64,000 nt of DNA from Brucella pecoris (GCF_006376675.1 NZ_VEWK01000009.1:162004-226003), one strand, 5' to 3'; numbered from the stretch's first letter, positions 26,621 to 35,182 are shown. Numbers and translations: made by a program. The notes: generated from the sequence alone by a model not told the origin.

Positions 26621-27975
26621 CGCCTGACCTGCCGCTCTCGCGTCTCGCCGCTTTTGCCCGTCAGCAATCTGCGGCGCGCAAGCCACTGACCGGCATTGGC
26701 GGAACGGTGAGCGACGTGTCGCGCTCGGCCATTGCCGTGCGCGGGCTTTCGCGTGATGCGCGTTTGGGCGATGCGGTGGCAATCCATGCACAAGGCGGCC
26801 AGAGCCTTGCCGAGATCATCCGGGTTGCGGATACGCAAGTGCTCGTCAAACCGTTCGACGACCGCATCATTCCATCGCTCGGTGCCGCGGTGTTCGAGGA
26901 AGGGCTGCTCAGCATCTGCCCGGCACCGGAATGGCGCGGGCGTGTCATCAATGCGCTTGGCGATGCGGTTGACGGAAAGGGCGTGTTGCAACCCGGCACC
27001 CGGCCGATGGCATCCGAGAACTTGGCGCCCGCAGCCCTGCGTCGCGGGCGTGTCGACAAGGGCTTGCGCACCGGCGTCAATGTCATCGATATTTTCACGC
27101 CGCTTTGTTTCGGCCAGCGTATTGGCATCTTTGCGGGCTCTGGCGTCGGCAAGTCGACGCTGCTTGCCATGATGACGCGTGCGGCGGATTTCGACACGGT
27201 AGTATTGGCGCTGACCGGCGAGCGTGGACGTGAAGTGCGCGAGATGCTGGAAGAAACCATGGCGGGCCATCTCGACAAGACCATCACGATAGTGGCGACG
27301 GGCGATGAAAGCCCGATGATGCGCCGCCTCGCGCCCAACACGGCGACGGCCATTGCCGAATATTTCCGAGATCTCGGCCAGAATGTCCTGCTGATCGTCG
27401 ATTCCGTCACGCGCTTTGCCCATGCGGCGCGCGAAGTGGCGATTGCCGCCGAGGAACCGCCGGTTTCACGCGGCTATCCGCCGAGCGTCTTCAGCCAGCT
27501 ACCCCGCCTTCTGGAGCGGGCCGGTCCCGGTATCACGGAAGCGGGTGGCAGCATCACCGGCATCTATTCGGTGTTGGTCGATGGCGACGATCACAACGAC
27601 CCGGTTTCCGACACGATCCGCGGCACGCTGGACGGCCACATCGTGCTTGATCGCGCAATTGCAGCACAGGGGCGCTTTCCGGCAGTCGATATTCCGGGTT
27701 CGGTTTCGCGTCTGGCAAAGCACAACTGGACACCGGAACAGCGCAAGCTGGTCAACCAGCTACGTGGCATGGTCGCCCGTTTCGAGGAAACCCGCGATCT
27801 GCGCGCTATAGGCGCGTATCAGAAAGGCCATGACGGCCTTCTCGACCAGGCGGTCGATCTTGTGCCGCGCATTTACGAAGCCTTGCAGCAATCGCCGGAA
27901 ACCGGCCTATCGGACGATCCCTATAACGACCTTGCCGCAGCCCTGCGCGGCGACAGACAGGCGCAACACGCATGA
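26617..27975 (+). CDS. fliI: Flagellum-specific ATPase FliI
   Basis: The 452-residue protein has Walker A GSGVGKST at about residues 173-180, LIVDSVTRFAHAAREVA (Walker B region) and the arginine-finger/C-terminal regions of F1-beta-like export ATPases, plus GRVINALGDAVDGKG upstream. It energises unfolding and entry of export substrates with FliH and FliJ. The start overlaps flgF and the end overlaps the next orf, so translation is coupled. Confidence 0.97.
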   Translation: MTPDLPLSRLAAFARQQSAARKPLTGIGGTVSDVSRSAIAVRGLSRDARLGDAVAIHAQGGQSLAEIIRVADTQVLVKPFDDRIIPSLGAAVFEEGLLSICPAPEWRGRVINALGDAVDGKGVLQPGTRPMASENLAPAALRRGRVDKGLRTGVNVIDIFTPLCFGQRIGIFAGSGVGKSTLLAMMTRAADFDTVVLALTGERGREVREMLEETMAGHLDKTITIVATGDESPMMRRLAPNTATAIAEYFRDLGQNVLLIVDSVTRFAHAAREVAIAAEEPPVSRGYPPSVFSQLPRLLERAGPGITEAGGSITGIYSVLVDGDDHNDPVSDTIRGTLDGHIVLDRAIAAQGRFPAVDIPGSVSRLAKHNWTPEQRKLVNQLRGMVARFEETRDLRAIGAYQKGHDGLLDQAVDLVPRIYEALQQSPETGLSDDPYNDLAAALRGDRQAQHA

Positions 27976-28577
27976 TGACGGGCTTTCGCAAGACAAAGGA
28001 AGAGAAACTCCTTGCAGACCTGACGGCGGAGGTCGAGGCCGCTGCACGACAGGAAGGCATGAAGAAACCGCAGAGCAAGGTGGACCGCTATCTGAAGATC
28101 GCGGCCATCACACTCGCTGCCGGAAGCGCGATGCTGCCTTTCGTCACCTATCTTCAGCGGGTCGATCTGGGTTCGCCCGAAAAGGCCGAGCGCAAGATCA
28201 TCGATCCGCTGGACCGTTCGGAGCAGAAAACGGTGCGCCGTTTCCCCTCATTCCGTCCGTCCGAACAGGCCGCGCCGGATGCGGATGTAGACAATACGAT
28301 GACGGGCTCCGTCATGTCGAACGGCAAGGGTCTTCCGGGAACCGGTATGGGTAATGGCGGCGACGGAAGCGGGGAAGGGCAGGCTTTCCCGAAGCCGGTT
28401 TTCGCACTGCGCGAGGTTGTCGGCGGCATGGCGATGATCGAGGATACATCAGGCTACTGGTTTGTCGAAAAAGGTTCGCTGCTGCCGGACGGCAGTCACC
28501 TTGTTTCAATCGGTCGTGGTGCGGGCACATGGCAGCTCACGACTTCATCGGGCGATGTGATTGAGATGCGGAAATAA
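27972..28577 (+). CDS. Unknown membrane-anchored protein of the flagellar operon
   Basis: The 201-residue protein has a charged cytoplasmic N-terminus (residues 1-40), one membrane helix (IAAITLAAGSAMLPFVTYL, about 43-61), a low-complexity Gly/Asn/Ser linker around residues 110-135, and a periplasmic C-terminal domain (VFALREVVGGMAMIEDTSGYW and VSIGRGAGTWQLTTSSGDVI) that resembles small beta domains of secretion-system pilot proteins. A like-placed orf exists after fliI in Sinorhizobium. Function unknown. Confidence 0.8.
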   Translation: MMTGFRKTKEEKLLADLTAEVEAAARQEGMKKPQSKVDRYLKIAAITLAAGSAMLPFVTYLQRVDLGSPEKAERKIIDPLDRSEQKTVRRFPSFRPSEQAAPDADVDNTMTGSVMSNGKGLPGTGMGNGGDGSGEGQAFPKPVFALREVVGGMAMIEDTSGYWFVEKGSLLPDGSHLVSIGRGAGTWQLTTSSGDVIEMRK

Positions 28578-28585
28578 GGAGAAGG

Positions 28586-28606
28586 CAATAAGGCAATAGG
28601 GCAGTA
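28586..28606. repeat. Inverted partial copy of the VNTR octamer
   Basis: AATAGGGCAGT here contains one AGGGCAGT unit, the complement of the ACTGCCCT units in the array at 28663. Together they can form a stem of variable length in the intergenic transcript. Confidence 0.6.
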
Positions 28607-28662
28607 TGTGAAAAAGGAATGTGTTTTTGATTGCGGATGACCGCTCCGGCCATATCCTTCTC

Positions 28663-28726
28663 TGCCCTACTGCCCTACTGCCCTACTGCCCTACTGCCCT
28701 ACTGCCCTACTGCCCTACTGCCCTAA
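28663..28726. repeat. Octamer tandem repeat (VNTR), eight copies of TGCCCTAC
   Basis: Eight head-to-tail 8-bp units from 28663 to 28726; the last ends in A rather than C. Read on the other strand the unit contains AGGGCAGT, the octamer of the Brucella HOOF-Print typing loci. It lies in the 212-bp gap before flgB, where copy-number change could alter leader length or transcript folding. Confidence 0.93.
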
Positions 28727-28789
28727 CCTGCGCAAGCTTGACGCAAGTTCCGGCCTTTAAGTTAACGAACTATAAAGGCGGGATACTCA

Positions 28790-29170
28790 ATGAGCTCCAT
28801 TCATCTTTTCGATCTGGCTGCAAGGCAGGCACAGTGGTTGTCGGTTCGACAGGCCACCGTTGCGGGCAATGTCGCCAATGCGAACACGCCGGATTTCCGT
28901 GCGCGGGACGTGCAACCCTTCGCAGATGTGCTGGACAAGACGCAGCTCACCATGGCTGCCACCAGCCCCCTGCATCTGGAAGCCGAGGCGGACGGGATCG
29001 CCGGTGCGCGCCTGCGCCCGGATGACATCACCGAGCAGACCCATTCCGGCAATACGGTCGACGTCGAACAGGAAATGATGAAAGCCGGTGAAATAGCCCG
29101 CGAATATTCGCTCAACACAAGCATCGTCAAGGCGTTCCATCGCATGATGCTTTCGGTCGCGAAGGGGTAG
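28790..29170 (+). CDS. flgB: Flagellar rod protein FlgB
   Basis: At 126 residues it has standard FlgB length. It contains RQATVAGNVANANTPDFRARDVQPF, the N-terminal rod motif, and a C-terminal helix (MMKAGEIAREYSLNTSIVKAFHRMM). It is the proximal rod subunit next to FliE and FliF. It begins the run flgB-flgC-fliE-flgG. Confidence 0.95.
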   Translation: MSSIHLFDLAARQAQWLSVRQATVAGNVANANTPDFRARDVQPFADVLDKTQLTMAATSPLHLEAEADGIAGARLRPDDITEQTHSGNTVDVEQEMMKAGEIAREYSLNTSIVKAFHRMMLSVAKG

Positions 29171-29172
29171 CT

Positions 29173-29595
29173 ATGTCTTCCGATGCCTTGCAAAACACAT
29201 TGAAGATCGCAGCGTCGGGCCTTTCGGCCCAATCGACGCGTCTGCGCATCGTTTCCGAAAATATCGCCAATGCGCAGTCGACCGCCAAGACCGCCGACGC
29301 GGATCCCTATCGCCGCAAGACGGTTTCCTTCCGCACCGAGCTGGAGCAGGGCACTGGCGCGGCTGAAGTTCGCATTGCCGAAGTCGGCAAGGACACATCG
29401 GCCTTTATCGAACAATACGAGCCGAGCCATCCCGCAGCGGATGAGCGCGGCTATGTCCGCTATCCAAATGTCAACATGGTCGTCGAAATGGCGGACATGC
29501 GTGAAGCCAACCGTTCTTATGAAGCCAATTTGCAGGTCGTGAAACAAGCCCGTGAGCTGATCTCCATGACCATCGATCTCCTGAGGAGCACATAA
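29173..29595 (+). CDS. flgC: Flagellar rod protein FlgC
   Basis: The 140-residue protein has SGLSAQSTRLRIVSENIANAQ near the N-terminus and VNMVVEMADMREANRSYEAN near the C-terminus, both typical of FlgC. It begins two bases after flgB and its last stop base is the first base of the fliE start. Confidence 0.96.
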   Translation: MSSDALQNTLKIAASGLSAQSTRLRIVSENIANAQSTAKTADADPYRRKTVSFRTELEQGTGAAEVRIAEVGKDTSAFIEQYEPSHPAADERGYVRYPNVNMVVEMADMREANRSYEANLQVVKQARELISMTIDLLRST

Positions 29596-29930
29596 TGTAC
29601 GACTCGATCATGAGCATTTCGGCGCGCAATGCCCTGTCGCGCCTGTCGGAAACCGTTGCCGAAACGGGTGTGGGTTCGGCTTCCGCGCCGCAGGCTGTTC
29701 CGGCCGCTCCCGGTGCTTCGTTCGGCGAAGTCCTGTCGCAGATGACGGATTCCGTCGGGCAAAAGCTGCAGGCGGCGGAGGCAACCTCCATTCAGGGCAT
29801 CAAGGGCGATGCGCCGGTGCGCGATGTGGTCAGCTCCGTCATGGAAGCCGAACAGTCTCTCCAGACGGCCATCGCGATCCGCGACAAGATCGTGCAGGCC
29901 TATCTCGAAATCAGCCGCATGCCAATCTGA
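29595..29930 (+). CDS. fliE: Flagellar basal-body protein FliE
   Basis: At 111 residues it is of FliE size. The C-terminal half, PVRDVVSSVMEAEQSLQTAIAIRDKIVQAYLEI, is the conserved FliE helix pair that joins the MS ring to the rod. The start shares one base with the flgC stop. Confidence 0.93.
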   Translation: MYDSIMSISARNALSRLSETVAETGVGSASAPQAVPAAPGASFGEVLSQMTDSVGQKLQAAEATSIQGIKGDAPVRDVVSSVMEAEQSLQTAIAIRDKIVQAYLEISRMPI

Positions 29931-29953
29931 TTTACGGCAGCTAAGGATACGCC

Positions 29954-30742
29954 ATGAAAGCCCTGACGATTGCCGCCACCGGCATGAACGCCCAGCAGCT
30001 CAATCTGGAAGTGATTGCCAACAACATCGCCAATATCAACACAACCGGCTTCAAGCGCGCGCGCGCCGAATTCTCCGATCTGCTTTATCAATCCGAGCGG
30101 ACGGCAGGCGTGCCCAATCAGGCGAACCAGTCCATCGTGCCGGAAGGTGCGCTGGTTGGTCTCGGCGTGCAGACGGCGGCGGTGCGAAACCTCCACATGC
30201 AGGGCAGTTTCAACCAGACCGGCAATCCATTCGATCTGGCTTTGACCGGCAAGGGCTGGTTTCAGATTCAAAGCCCGACCGGCGAGACGCTTTATGCGCG
30301 CGCTGGCGCGTTCAACAAGAACGCCGATGGCCAGCTCGTGACGCTCGACGGCAATCCGGTTGAACCGGCGATCACCATTCCGCCAGATGCTGTTGAAGTG
30401 ACGGTCACCGATACGGGACAGGTTTTCGCGAAGCTGCAGGACCAGGTCAATCAGGTCGACCTCGGCCAGCTAACCCTTGCAAATTTTACCAATGAAGCTG
30501 GTCTGGAGCCGCTTGGCGGCAATCTCTACCGCGAGACGGAAGCTTCCGGCGGTCCGCTGGTCGGCGTTCCGGGTGATCCGGGCTACGGTTCGATCAAGCA
30601 AGGCTATCTCGAAGCGTCGAATGTGGATCCGGTGAAGGAAATCACCGATCTCATCACGGCGCAGCGTGCCTATGAAATGAATTCCAAGGTTATCCAGGCT
30701 GCCGACGAGATGGCGGCAACCGTGTCGAAGAACTTGCGCTGA
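29954..30742 (+). CDS. flgG: Flagellar distal rod protein FlgG
   Basis: At 262 residues it has standard FlgG length. It starts MKALTIAATGMNAQQLNLEVIANNIANINTTGFKR and ends VKEITDLITAQRAYEMNSKVIQAADEM, the paired coiled-coil ends of axial proteins. It forms the distal rod inside the P and L rings. Confidence 0.97.
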   Translation: MKALTIAATGMNAQQLNLEVIANNIANINTTGFKRARAEFSDLLYQSERTAGVPNQANQSIVPEGALVGLGVQTAAVRNLHMQGSFNQTGNPFDLALTGKGWFQIQSPTGETLYARAGAFNKNADGQLVTLDGNPVEPAITIPPDAVEVTVTDTGQVFAKLQDQVNQVDLGQLTLANFTNEAGLEPLGGNLYRETEASGGPLVGVPGDPGYGSIKQGYLEASNVDPVKEITDLITAQRAYEMNSKVIQAADEMAATVSKNLR

Positions 30743-30747
30743 CGGTG

Positions 30748-31236
30748 ATGGCGATGGGCTGTGTGAAGGCGATCTTTCAAAAGAAAAGGCTGGCTCTTGC
30801 CGGTGGCTTCCTGCTTGCCGCAATGGCTGGCGCCGGTGCGGCGGACCGTATCGCTTTTGTTGTGCCTTCGGCCACCGTCTATCCCGGCCAGATCGTGAGC
30901 GACACCGCACTTCTGGAAAAGCAGTTCTTCATCAATGCACCGGCGGCAACCCAATATGTGCTTTCAACGGATCAGGCGGCAGGCAAGGTGGCACGCAAGA
31001 CGCTGCTTCCCGGCAAGCCGATCCTCGTGTCGGCATTGGGCGAGCCGTCTCTGGTCACGCGCGGGGTTCCGGCACCGCTGGTCTTTACCGCCGGTACGCT
31101 GACCATAACCGCCATGGGCACGCCGCTTGAATCCGGGGCGGCTGGCGATTTCATCAAGGTTCGTAACGTCGACAGCGGCATCATCGTGTCCGGCACGGTG
31201 CTGGCCAATGGTCGCATTCAGGTGGGGATGCAGTGA
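30748..31236 (+). CDS. flgA: P-ring chaperone FlgA
   Basis: From ATG 30748 the 162-residue protein has a basic n-region and a Sec signal (RLALAGGFLLAAMAGAGAA, cleavage before DRIAF). The mature part is a SAF-like chaperone domain with VYPGQIVSDTALL, ARKTLLPGKPILVSALG and VKVRNVDSG-type sequence (FIKVRNVDSGIIVSGTV). It helps FlgI assemble into the P ring in the periplasm. The frame could also begin at GTG 30745. Its stop at 31236 abuts a 141-bp inverted-repeat element. Confidence 0.92.
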   Translation: MAMGCVKAIFQKKRLALAGGFLLAAMAGAGAADRIAFVVPSATVYPGQIVSDTALLEKQFFINAPAATQYVLSTDQAAGKVARKTLLPGKPILVSALGEPSLVTRGVPAPLVFTAGTLTITAMGTPLESGAAGDFIKVRNVDSGIIVSGTVLANGRIQVGMQ

Positions 31237-32606
31237 GAGCCTGTTCCAAAAGTCGCCATACCGGTCTGCAAATGGCGCTTTTCTGCGTTCCGGTGCTCAT
31301 GTACGTTCAGTACATTGCGCTCCGGTACTCGAAAATCACCATTTTCGCCTCGGCCTGCCGCTTTTGGATTCAGGCTCTGCGAAAGATTTGCGCCGTCCTT
31401 ATCACCGCTTTGGCACTCATTTTCCAGCCCGTCGCGGGCTTTGCTGATGAGTCGTCGAAGAATGCGCGGGAATTCGGTTCCGCAGTGGATGCCGATGCCG
31501 ATTGGCTTGGCTCCGGCGGTGATCCGTCGAAAATGTCCTATGCGGAGCTTGGCCGGGGCAGCGCGGTTGCGCGCCTGAAGGATATCGCCACCATTCAGGG
31601 TGTGCGTGAAAACCAGCTAGTCGGTTACGGTCTTGTCATCGGCCTCAAGGGCACCGGTGACAGCCTGCGCAATTCGCCGTTCACAGAACAATCCATGCGC
31701 GCCATGCTGGATAATCTCGGCATCAGCGCGCCGCGCAACTCCACCCGTTCGAAGAATACGGCGGCGGTCATCGTGACGGCTAATCTGCCCGCTTTTGCCG
31801 GTGCCGGTTCGCGCATCGATGTGACGGTTTCGTCACTCGGCGATGCCACGTCGCTGCAGGGCGGCACGCTGGTCATGACCCAGCTCATGGGTGCAGACAA
31901 CCAGATTTATGCCGTTGCTCAGGGCAATATGATTGTGTCCGGCTTTTCAGCGGAAGGTGAAGCCGCAACCGTGACGCAGGGCGTGCCGACTTCCGGTCGC
32001 ATCCCGAATGGCGCGCTGGTCGAGCGCGAAGTGGCGGGTAATTTCGGCAAGGACAGCGAAATGATCGTCGAGTTGCGCGATCCCGATTTCACGACTGCCG
32101 TGCGCGCCGCCGATACGATCAATATCTTCGCCAAGCGCCGCTACGGTCGCGGTGTTGCCATTGCGCGTGATGCCAAGACGATCCGCCTGTCGCGCCCGAA
32201 GAATGTTCCTGCCGCCCGTTTCCTCGCAGAGCTTGAAGGCCTGCCGATCACGACAGATGAAGTGGCGCGGGTGGTGGTCGATGAGCGGACCGGAACCGTT
32301 GTCATCGGCGAGAAGGTCCGCATTTCCAAAGTGGCGATCAGCCATGGCAGTCTGACGGTTCGTGTAACAGAAACCCCGATGGTTGTTCAGCCTGAGCCAT
32401 TCAGCGACGGTGTAACGGCTTTCGAACCGAACACCGATATCGCCGTCAATCAGCAGAATGCCAAGATCGGCATTCTGACCGGCGCCAATCTTGAAAATCT
32501 GGTGAAGGGCCTGAACCAGATCGGCGTGAAGCCGACCGGCATTATCGCGATTTTGCAAGCTATCAAGACATCCGGCGCACTTCATGCGGAACTGGTGGTG
32601 CAATGA
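31233..32606 (+). CDS. flgI: Flagellar P-ring protein FlgI with an N-terminus altered by an inserted repeat
   Basis: The mature portion is typical FlgI: SRRIKDIATI-like ARLKDIATIQGVRENQLVGYG, GTGDSL, and a C-terminus ending in ILQAIKTSGALHAEL. The signal peptide is RKICAVLITALALIFQPVAGFA, but no ATG directly precedes it. The only frame-compatible starts are GTG 31233 (GTGA overlap with flgA), ATG 31299 or CTG 31377. Codons from 31237 to 31377 are the inserted element (47 codons, in frame). Removing it would join flgA TGA to TGCGAAAG as TGATG, restoring ATG-CGA-AAG. So the true product may carry an unusual leader, or start within the element. Confidence 0.9.
   Translation: MRACSKSRHTGLQMALFCVPVLMYVQYIALRYSKITIFASACRFWIQALRKICAVLITALALIFQPVAGFADESSKNAREFGSAVDADADWLGSGGDPSKMSYAELGRGSAVARLKDIATIQGVRENQLVGYGLVIGLKGTGDSLRNSPFTEQSMRAMLDNLGISAPRNSTRSKNTAAVIVTANLPAFAGAGSRIDVTVSSLGDATSLQGGTLVMTQLMGADNQIYAVAQGNMIVSGFSAEGEAATVTQGVPTSGRIPNGALVEREVAGNFGKDSEMIVELRDPDFTTAVRAADTINIFAKRRYGRGVAIARDAKTIRLSRPKNVPAARFLAELEGLPITTDEVARVVVDERTGTVVIGEKVRISKVAISHGSLTVRVTETPMVVQPEPFSDGVTAFEPNTDIAVNQQNAKIGILTGANLENLVKGLNQIGVKPTGIIAILQAIKTSGALHAELVVQ
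31237..31377. mobile_element. 141-bp MITE-like inverted-repeat element, copy A (flgA/flgI junction)
   Basis: The ends GAGCCTGTTCCAAAAG and (complement) GAGCCTGAATCCAAAAG are imperfect terminal inverted repeats. Most of its interior matches copy B at 50474-50615, including GCGTTCCGGTGCTCA and CTCCGGTACTCGAAAATC. The interior can fold into stems (CCGG...GTAC/GTAC...CCGG and CGAAAAT/ATTTTCG). No transposase lies in it. The right flank starts TGCG in both copies, so the exact boundary is uncertain by a few bases. Confidence 0.8.
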
Positions 32607-33208
32607 CCATGGCTCATAGAATGATCCGGTATGGTTCGGCAGTGGCGCTGTTTCTGACGGCCTCTGCCCCGGCTTTTGCGCAGCAGGCGGCGATGCCTGC
32701 TCCAGTGCCGGTCGAAGCATCGGCGGCACAGCAGCTTGCCTCTTCGCCGCCGCTTGGCAATCTCGATGAGATCCGCAAGTTCTGCGGCAACATCGATGAC
32801 CAGGCGGCAGACGCCCGCTATGCGTTGCAGGCCAAGCAGTTGACCGAGCTGAAGGCCGATGTCGAGGAGCGGATGCGTGCGCTTGAGGAAAAGCGCCGGG
32901 AATATGAAATGTGGCTGAAGCGCCGTGACGAGTTCGTCAGCAAGGCACAGGATTCGCTGGTCGATATCATTTCGAAAATGAAGCCGGAAGCAGCGGCAGC
33001 ACAGATGACGCTCATCGGCGACGAAGCGGCGGCAGCCCTGATCCTCAAGCTCAATCCGCGCGTATCCAGCATCATCCTCAATGAAATGCCGCCGGAAAAG
33101 GCGGCGAAGCTGGCGCGCGTCATCGTCGGTTCGCAGCGCACGACGACCGCGGCGCAGGCTGTGAAGGATCAGCGCGCCGCGGCGCAGTCCGGGAATACAG
33201 TTCAATGA
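32603..33208 (+). CDS. motE: MotE, periplasmic stator-associated chaperone
   Basis: The 201-residue protein has a Sec signal (SAVALFLTASAPAFAQQ), a coiled-coil (QLTELKADVEERMRALEEKR, about residues 78-110) and a C-terminal MgtE-N-like domain (MTLIGDEAAAALILKLNPRV, LNEMPPEKAAKLARVI). In Sinorhizobium MotE stabilises MotC and is encoded at the same place between flgI and flgH. It acts in the periplasm. It overlaps both neighbours by four bases. Confidence 0.88.
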   Translation: MTMAHRMIRYGSAVALFLTASAPAFAQQAAMPAPVPVEASAAQQLASSPPLGNLDEIRKFCGNIDDQAADARYALQAKQLTELKADVEERMRALEEKRREYEMWLKRRDEFVSKAQDSLVDIISKMKPEAAAAQMTLIGDEAAAALILKLNPRVSSIILNEMPPEKAAKLARVIVGSQRTTTAAQAVKDQRAAAQSGNTVQ

Positions 33209-33933
33209 AGAACAGCATGAACAAAGCGACTCTTGCAGCAGCGACACTCATTCTACTGGCCGGTTGTGCCACCAAGCCGGAGGAAATCGGTCGGGCACCC
33301 GACCTGTCACCGGTCGCGGCTCATCTTGGTATGCAGAACAATCCGCAGTTCAACGGCTATCCGGCGCGCCCGAGCAAGGCGTCCTATTCGCTCTGGGATC
33401 AGCGTTCGACCAATTTCTTCAAGGACCCGCGCGCGGCTACGCCGGGCGATGTTCTGACCGTCATCATTTCCATCAATGATCGCGCCAATCTGGACAACAA
33501 GACGGATCGCGAGCGTGTGTCGAAGGGCATCTACGGTGCCGGCGGTTCTTTCGCCACAAGCAGCAGCACGGGTGCTGGCGCTGGTGGCGATATGGACGCA
33601 TCGGTCAATACCCATTCCGACAGCAAATCGAAGGGCAAGGGCACCATCGAGCGCAGTGAAGATATCCGCCTGCAGGTCGCGGCCATCGTCACCGACACGC
33701 TGCCTAATGGAAACATGATTATCCGTGGATCGCAGGAAGTACGCGTCAATAACGAGCTGCGCGTGCTGAATGTCGCAGGTGTCGTACGTCCGCGCGATAT
33801 TTCGGGCAGTAACACGATTTCCTACGACAAGATTGCCGAGGCCCGCATTTCCTATGGCGGTCGCGGTCGTTTGAGCGAGATTCAGCAGCCGCCTTACGGC
33901 CAGCAGATTCTCGATCAGATTTCTCCTTTCTAG
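33205..33933 (+). CDS. flgH: Flagellar L-ring lipoprotein FlgH
   Basis: The 242-residue protein has a lipoprotein signal with LLAGC lipobox (Cys at residue 21). FKDPRAATPGDVLTVIISINDRANLDNKT and the C-terminal GVVRPRDISGSNTISYDKIAEARISYGGRG are signature FlgH blocks. It forms the outer-membrane L ring around the rod. Confidence 0.97.
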   Translation: MKNSMNKATLAAATLILLAGCATKPEEIGRAPDLSPVAAHLGMQNNPQFNGYPARPSKASYSLWDQRSTNFFKDPRAATPGDVLTVIISINDRANLDNKTDRERVSKGIYGAGGSFATSSSTGAGAGGDMDASVNTHSDSKSKGKGTIERSEDIRLQVAAIVTDTLPNGNMIIRGSQEVRVNNELRVLNVAGVVRPRDISGSNTISYDKIAEARISYGGRGRLSEIQQPPYGQQILDQISPF

Positions 33934-33943
33934 GTTGGCTGGC

Positions 33944-34438
33944 ATGAGCGATACGACGGCAACGGAAAAGGATGGCAAGGCGAAGAGTTCCTTGACGGGG
34001 TTGCTTATGGCTGTCGCGGTCCTGACCGTTATCGCTGGCGGCGGCGGCTGGTATCTGGGCGGTATGATTTCCGCCGATCAGCTCGTATCGGCCAAGCCTT
34101 CCGGCAAGGAAGACAAGCCGAAACGCGGTGATTTCGAATCGCGCGCCATCGGCACTGTCGTACCCTTGCAACCGATCATCACTAATCTCGGCATCCCGCA
34201 GAATACATGGGTGCGTCTTGAAGCTTCACTGGTGGCAAAGCCAGGGCATGAAATTCCGGCAGCGATGGCGGCAAGCGTCGGCGACGATTTCCTGAGCTTC
34301 CTGCGCAGCGTCAACCTCATGCAATTGCAAGGCGCGGCGGGGCTTGCCTATCTGCGCTCCGATTTGGAAGAACGTGCGCGCCTGCGTTCGGAAGGTGCGG
34401 TTGATCGTATCTTCATCTCGGCGCTGGTGGTGGAATGA
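33944..34438 (+). CDS. fliL: Flagellar basal-body protein FliL
   Basis: Starting at ATG 33944, with AGGTTGG just upstream, the 164-residue protein has a short cytoplasmic tail, one membrane helix (LLMAVAVLTVIAGGGGWYLG) and a periplasmic domain with GTVVPLQPIITNLGIPQNTWVRLEASL. FliL encircles stator units and supports torque. A TTG three codons earlier is less likely. It overlaps fliP. Confidence 0.93.
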   Translation: MSDTTATEKDGKAKSSLTGLLMAVAVLTVIAGGGGWYLGGMISADQLVSAKPSGKEDKPKRGDFESRAIGTVVPLQPIITNLGIPQNTWVRLEASLVAKPGHEIPAAMAASVGDDFLSFLRSVNLMQLQGAAGLAYLRSDLEERARLRSEGAVDRIFISALVVE

Positions 34439-35175
34439 AGAAAACTCTCGGCCTTGGCGTCATCCTGACGCTCGCTCTCACCATCTCCGCCCAGGCGCAA
34501 CAGGCGCTGACGCTCGACAACCTGCTGCCTGCGGGAAGCGGCGCTGCGAGCGGTCAGATCGTACAGTTGTTCGGGCTTCTGACGGTGCTGTCCATTGCGC
34601 CAGGCCTGCTCATCATGGTGACGAGCTTCACGCGCTTCGCCATCGCGTTTTCGCTGTTGCGTTCGGGCCTTGGCCTCCAGACCGCGCCTGCCAGCATGGT
34701 GATGATTTCTCTTGCCCTGTTCATGACGTTCTACGTCATGGCGCCCGCCTTCGACCGCGCCTGGAACAATGGTGTGCAGCCCTTGATGCGCAATGAAATC
34801 ACGCAGCAGGCAGCTTTCACCGAAATATCGCAGCCTTTCCGTGAATTCATGATGGGACAGGTGCGCGACAAGGACCTGCGACTCTTTGAAGATCTCGCCG
34901 ATCCGTCGTTCCGTACCGGCGATGACGGTATCGTCGATTTCCGCGTGCTGGTTCCCGCCTTCATGATTTCGGAACTGCGGCGCGGCTTTGAAATCGGCTT
35001 CCTGATCGTACTGCCATTTCTGGTGATCGATCTTGTTGTGGCGACGCTTACCATGTCCATGGGCATGATGATGCTGCCGCCGACGGTGATCTCGCTGCCG
35101 TTCAAGATTCTGTTCTTCGTGCTGATCGATGGCTGGAATATTTTGGTCGGAAGTCTGATACGATCCTTTTCGTAA
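34435..35175 (+). CDS. fliP: Flagellar export gate protein FliP
   Basis: The 246-residue protein has a cleavable signal (LGLGVILTLALTISAQA) and the FliP helices: IVQLFGLLTVLSIAPGLLIMVTSFTRF, SLALFMTFYVMAPAF, and LVVATLTMSMGMMMLPPTVISLPFKILFFVL-type C-terminus (read in segments). It forms the core of the export gate with FliQ and FliR. It is last in the long plus-strand operon; a terminator hairpin follows. Confidence 0.97.
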   Translation: MKKTLGLGVILTLALTISAQAQQALTLDNLLPAGSGAASGQIVQLFGLLTVLSIAPGLLIMVTSFTRFAIAFSLLRSGLGLQTAPASMVMISLALFMTFYVMAPAFDRAWNNGVQPLMRNEITQQAAFTEISQPFREFMMGQVRDKDLRLFEDLADPSFRTGDDGIVDFRVLVPAFMISELRRGFEIGFLIVLPFLVIDLVVATLTMSMGMMMLPPTVISLPFKILFFVLIDGWNILVGSLIRSFS

Positions 35176-35182
35176 AAACAGG

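Noticed and set aside
28663..28726. Possible short CRISPR-like array
   Set aside because: The units are contiguous 8-mers with no spacers; this is a VNTR. No cas genes are present.
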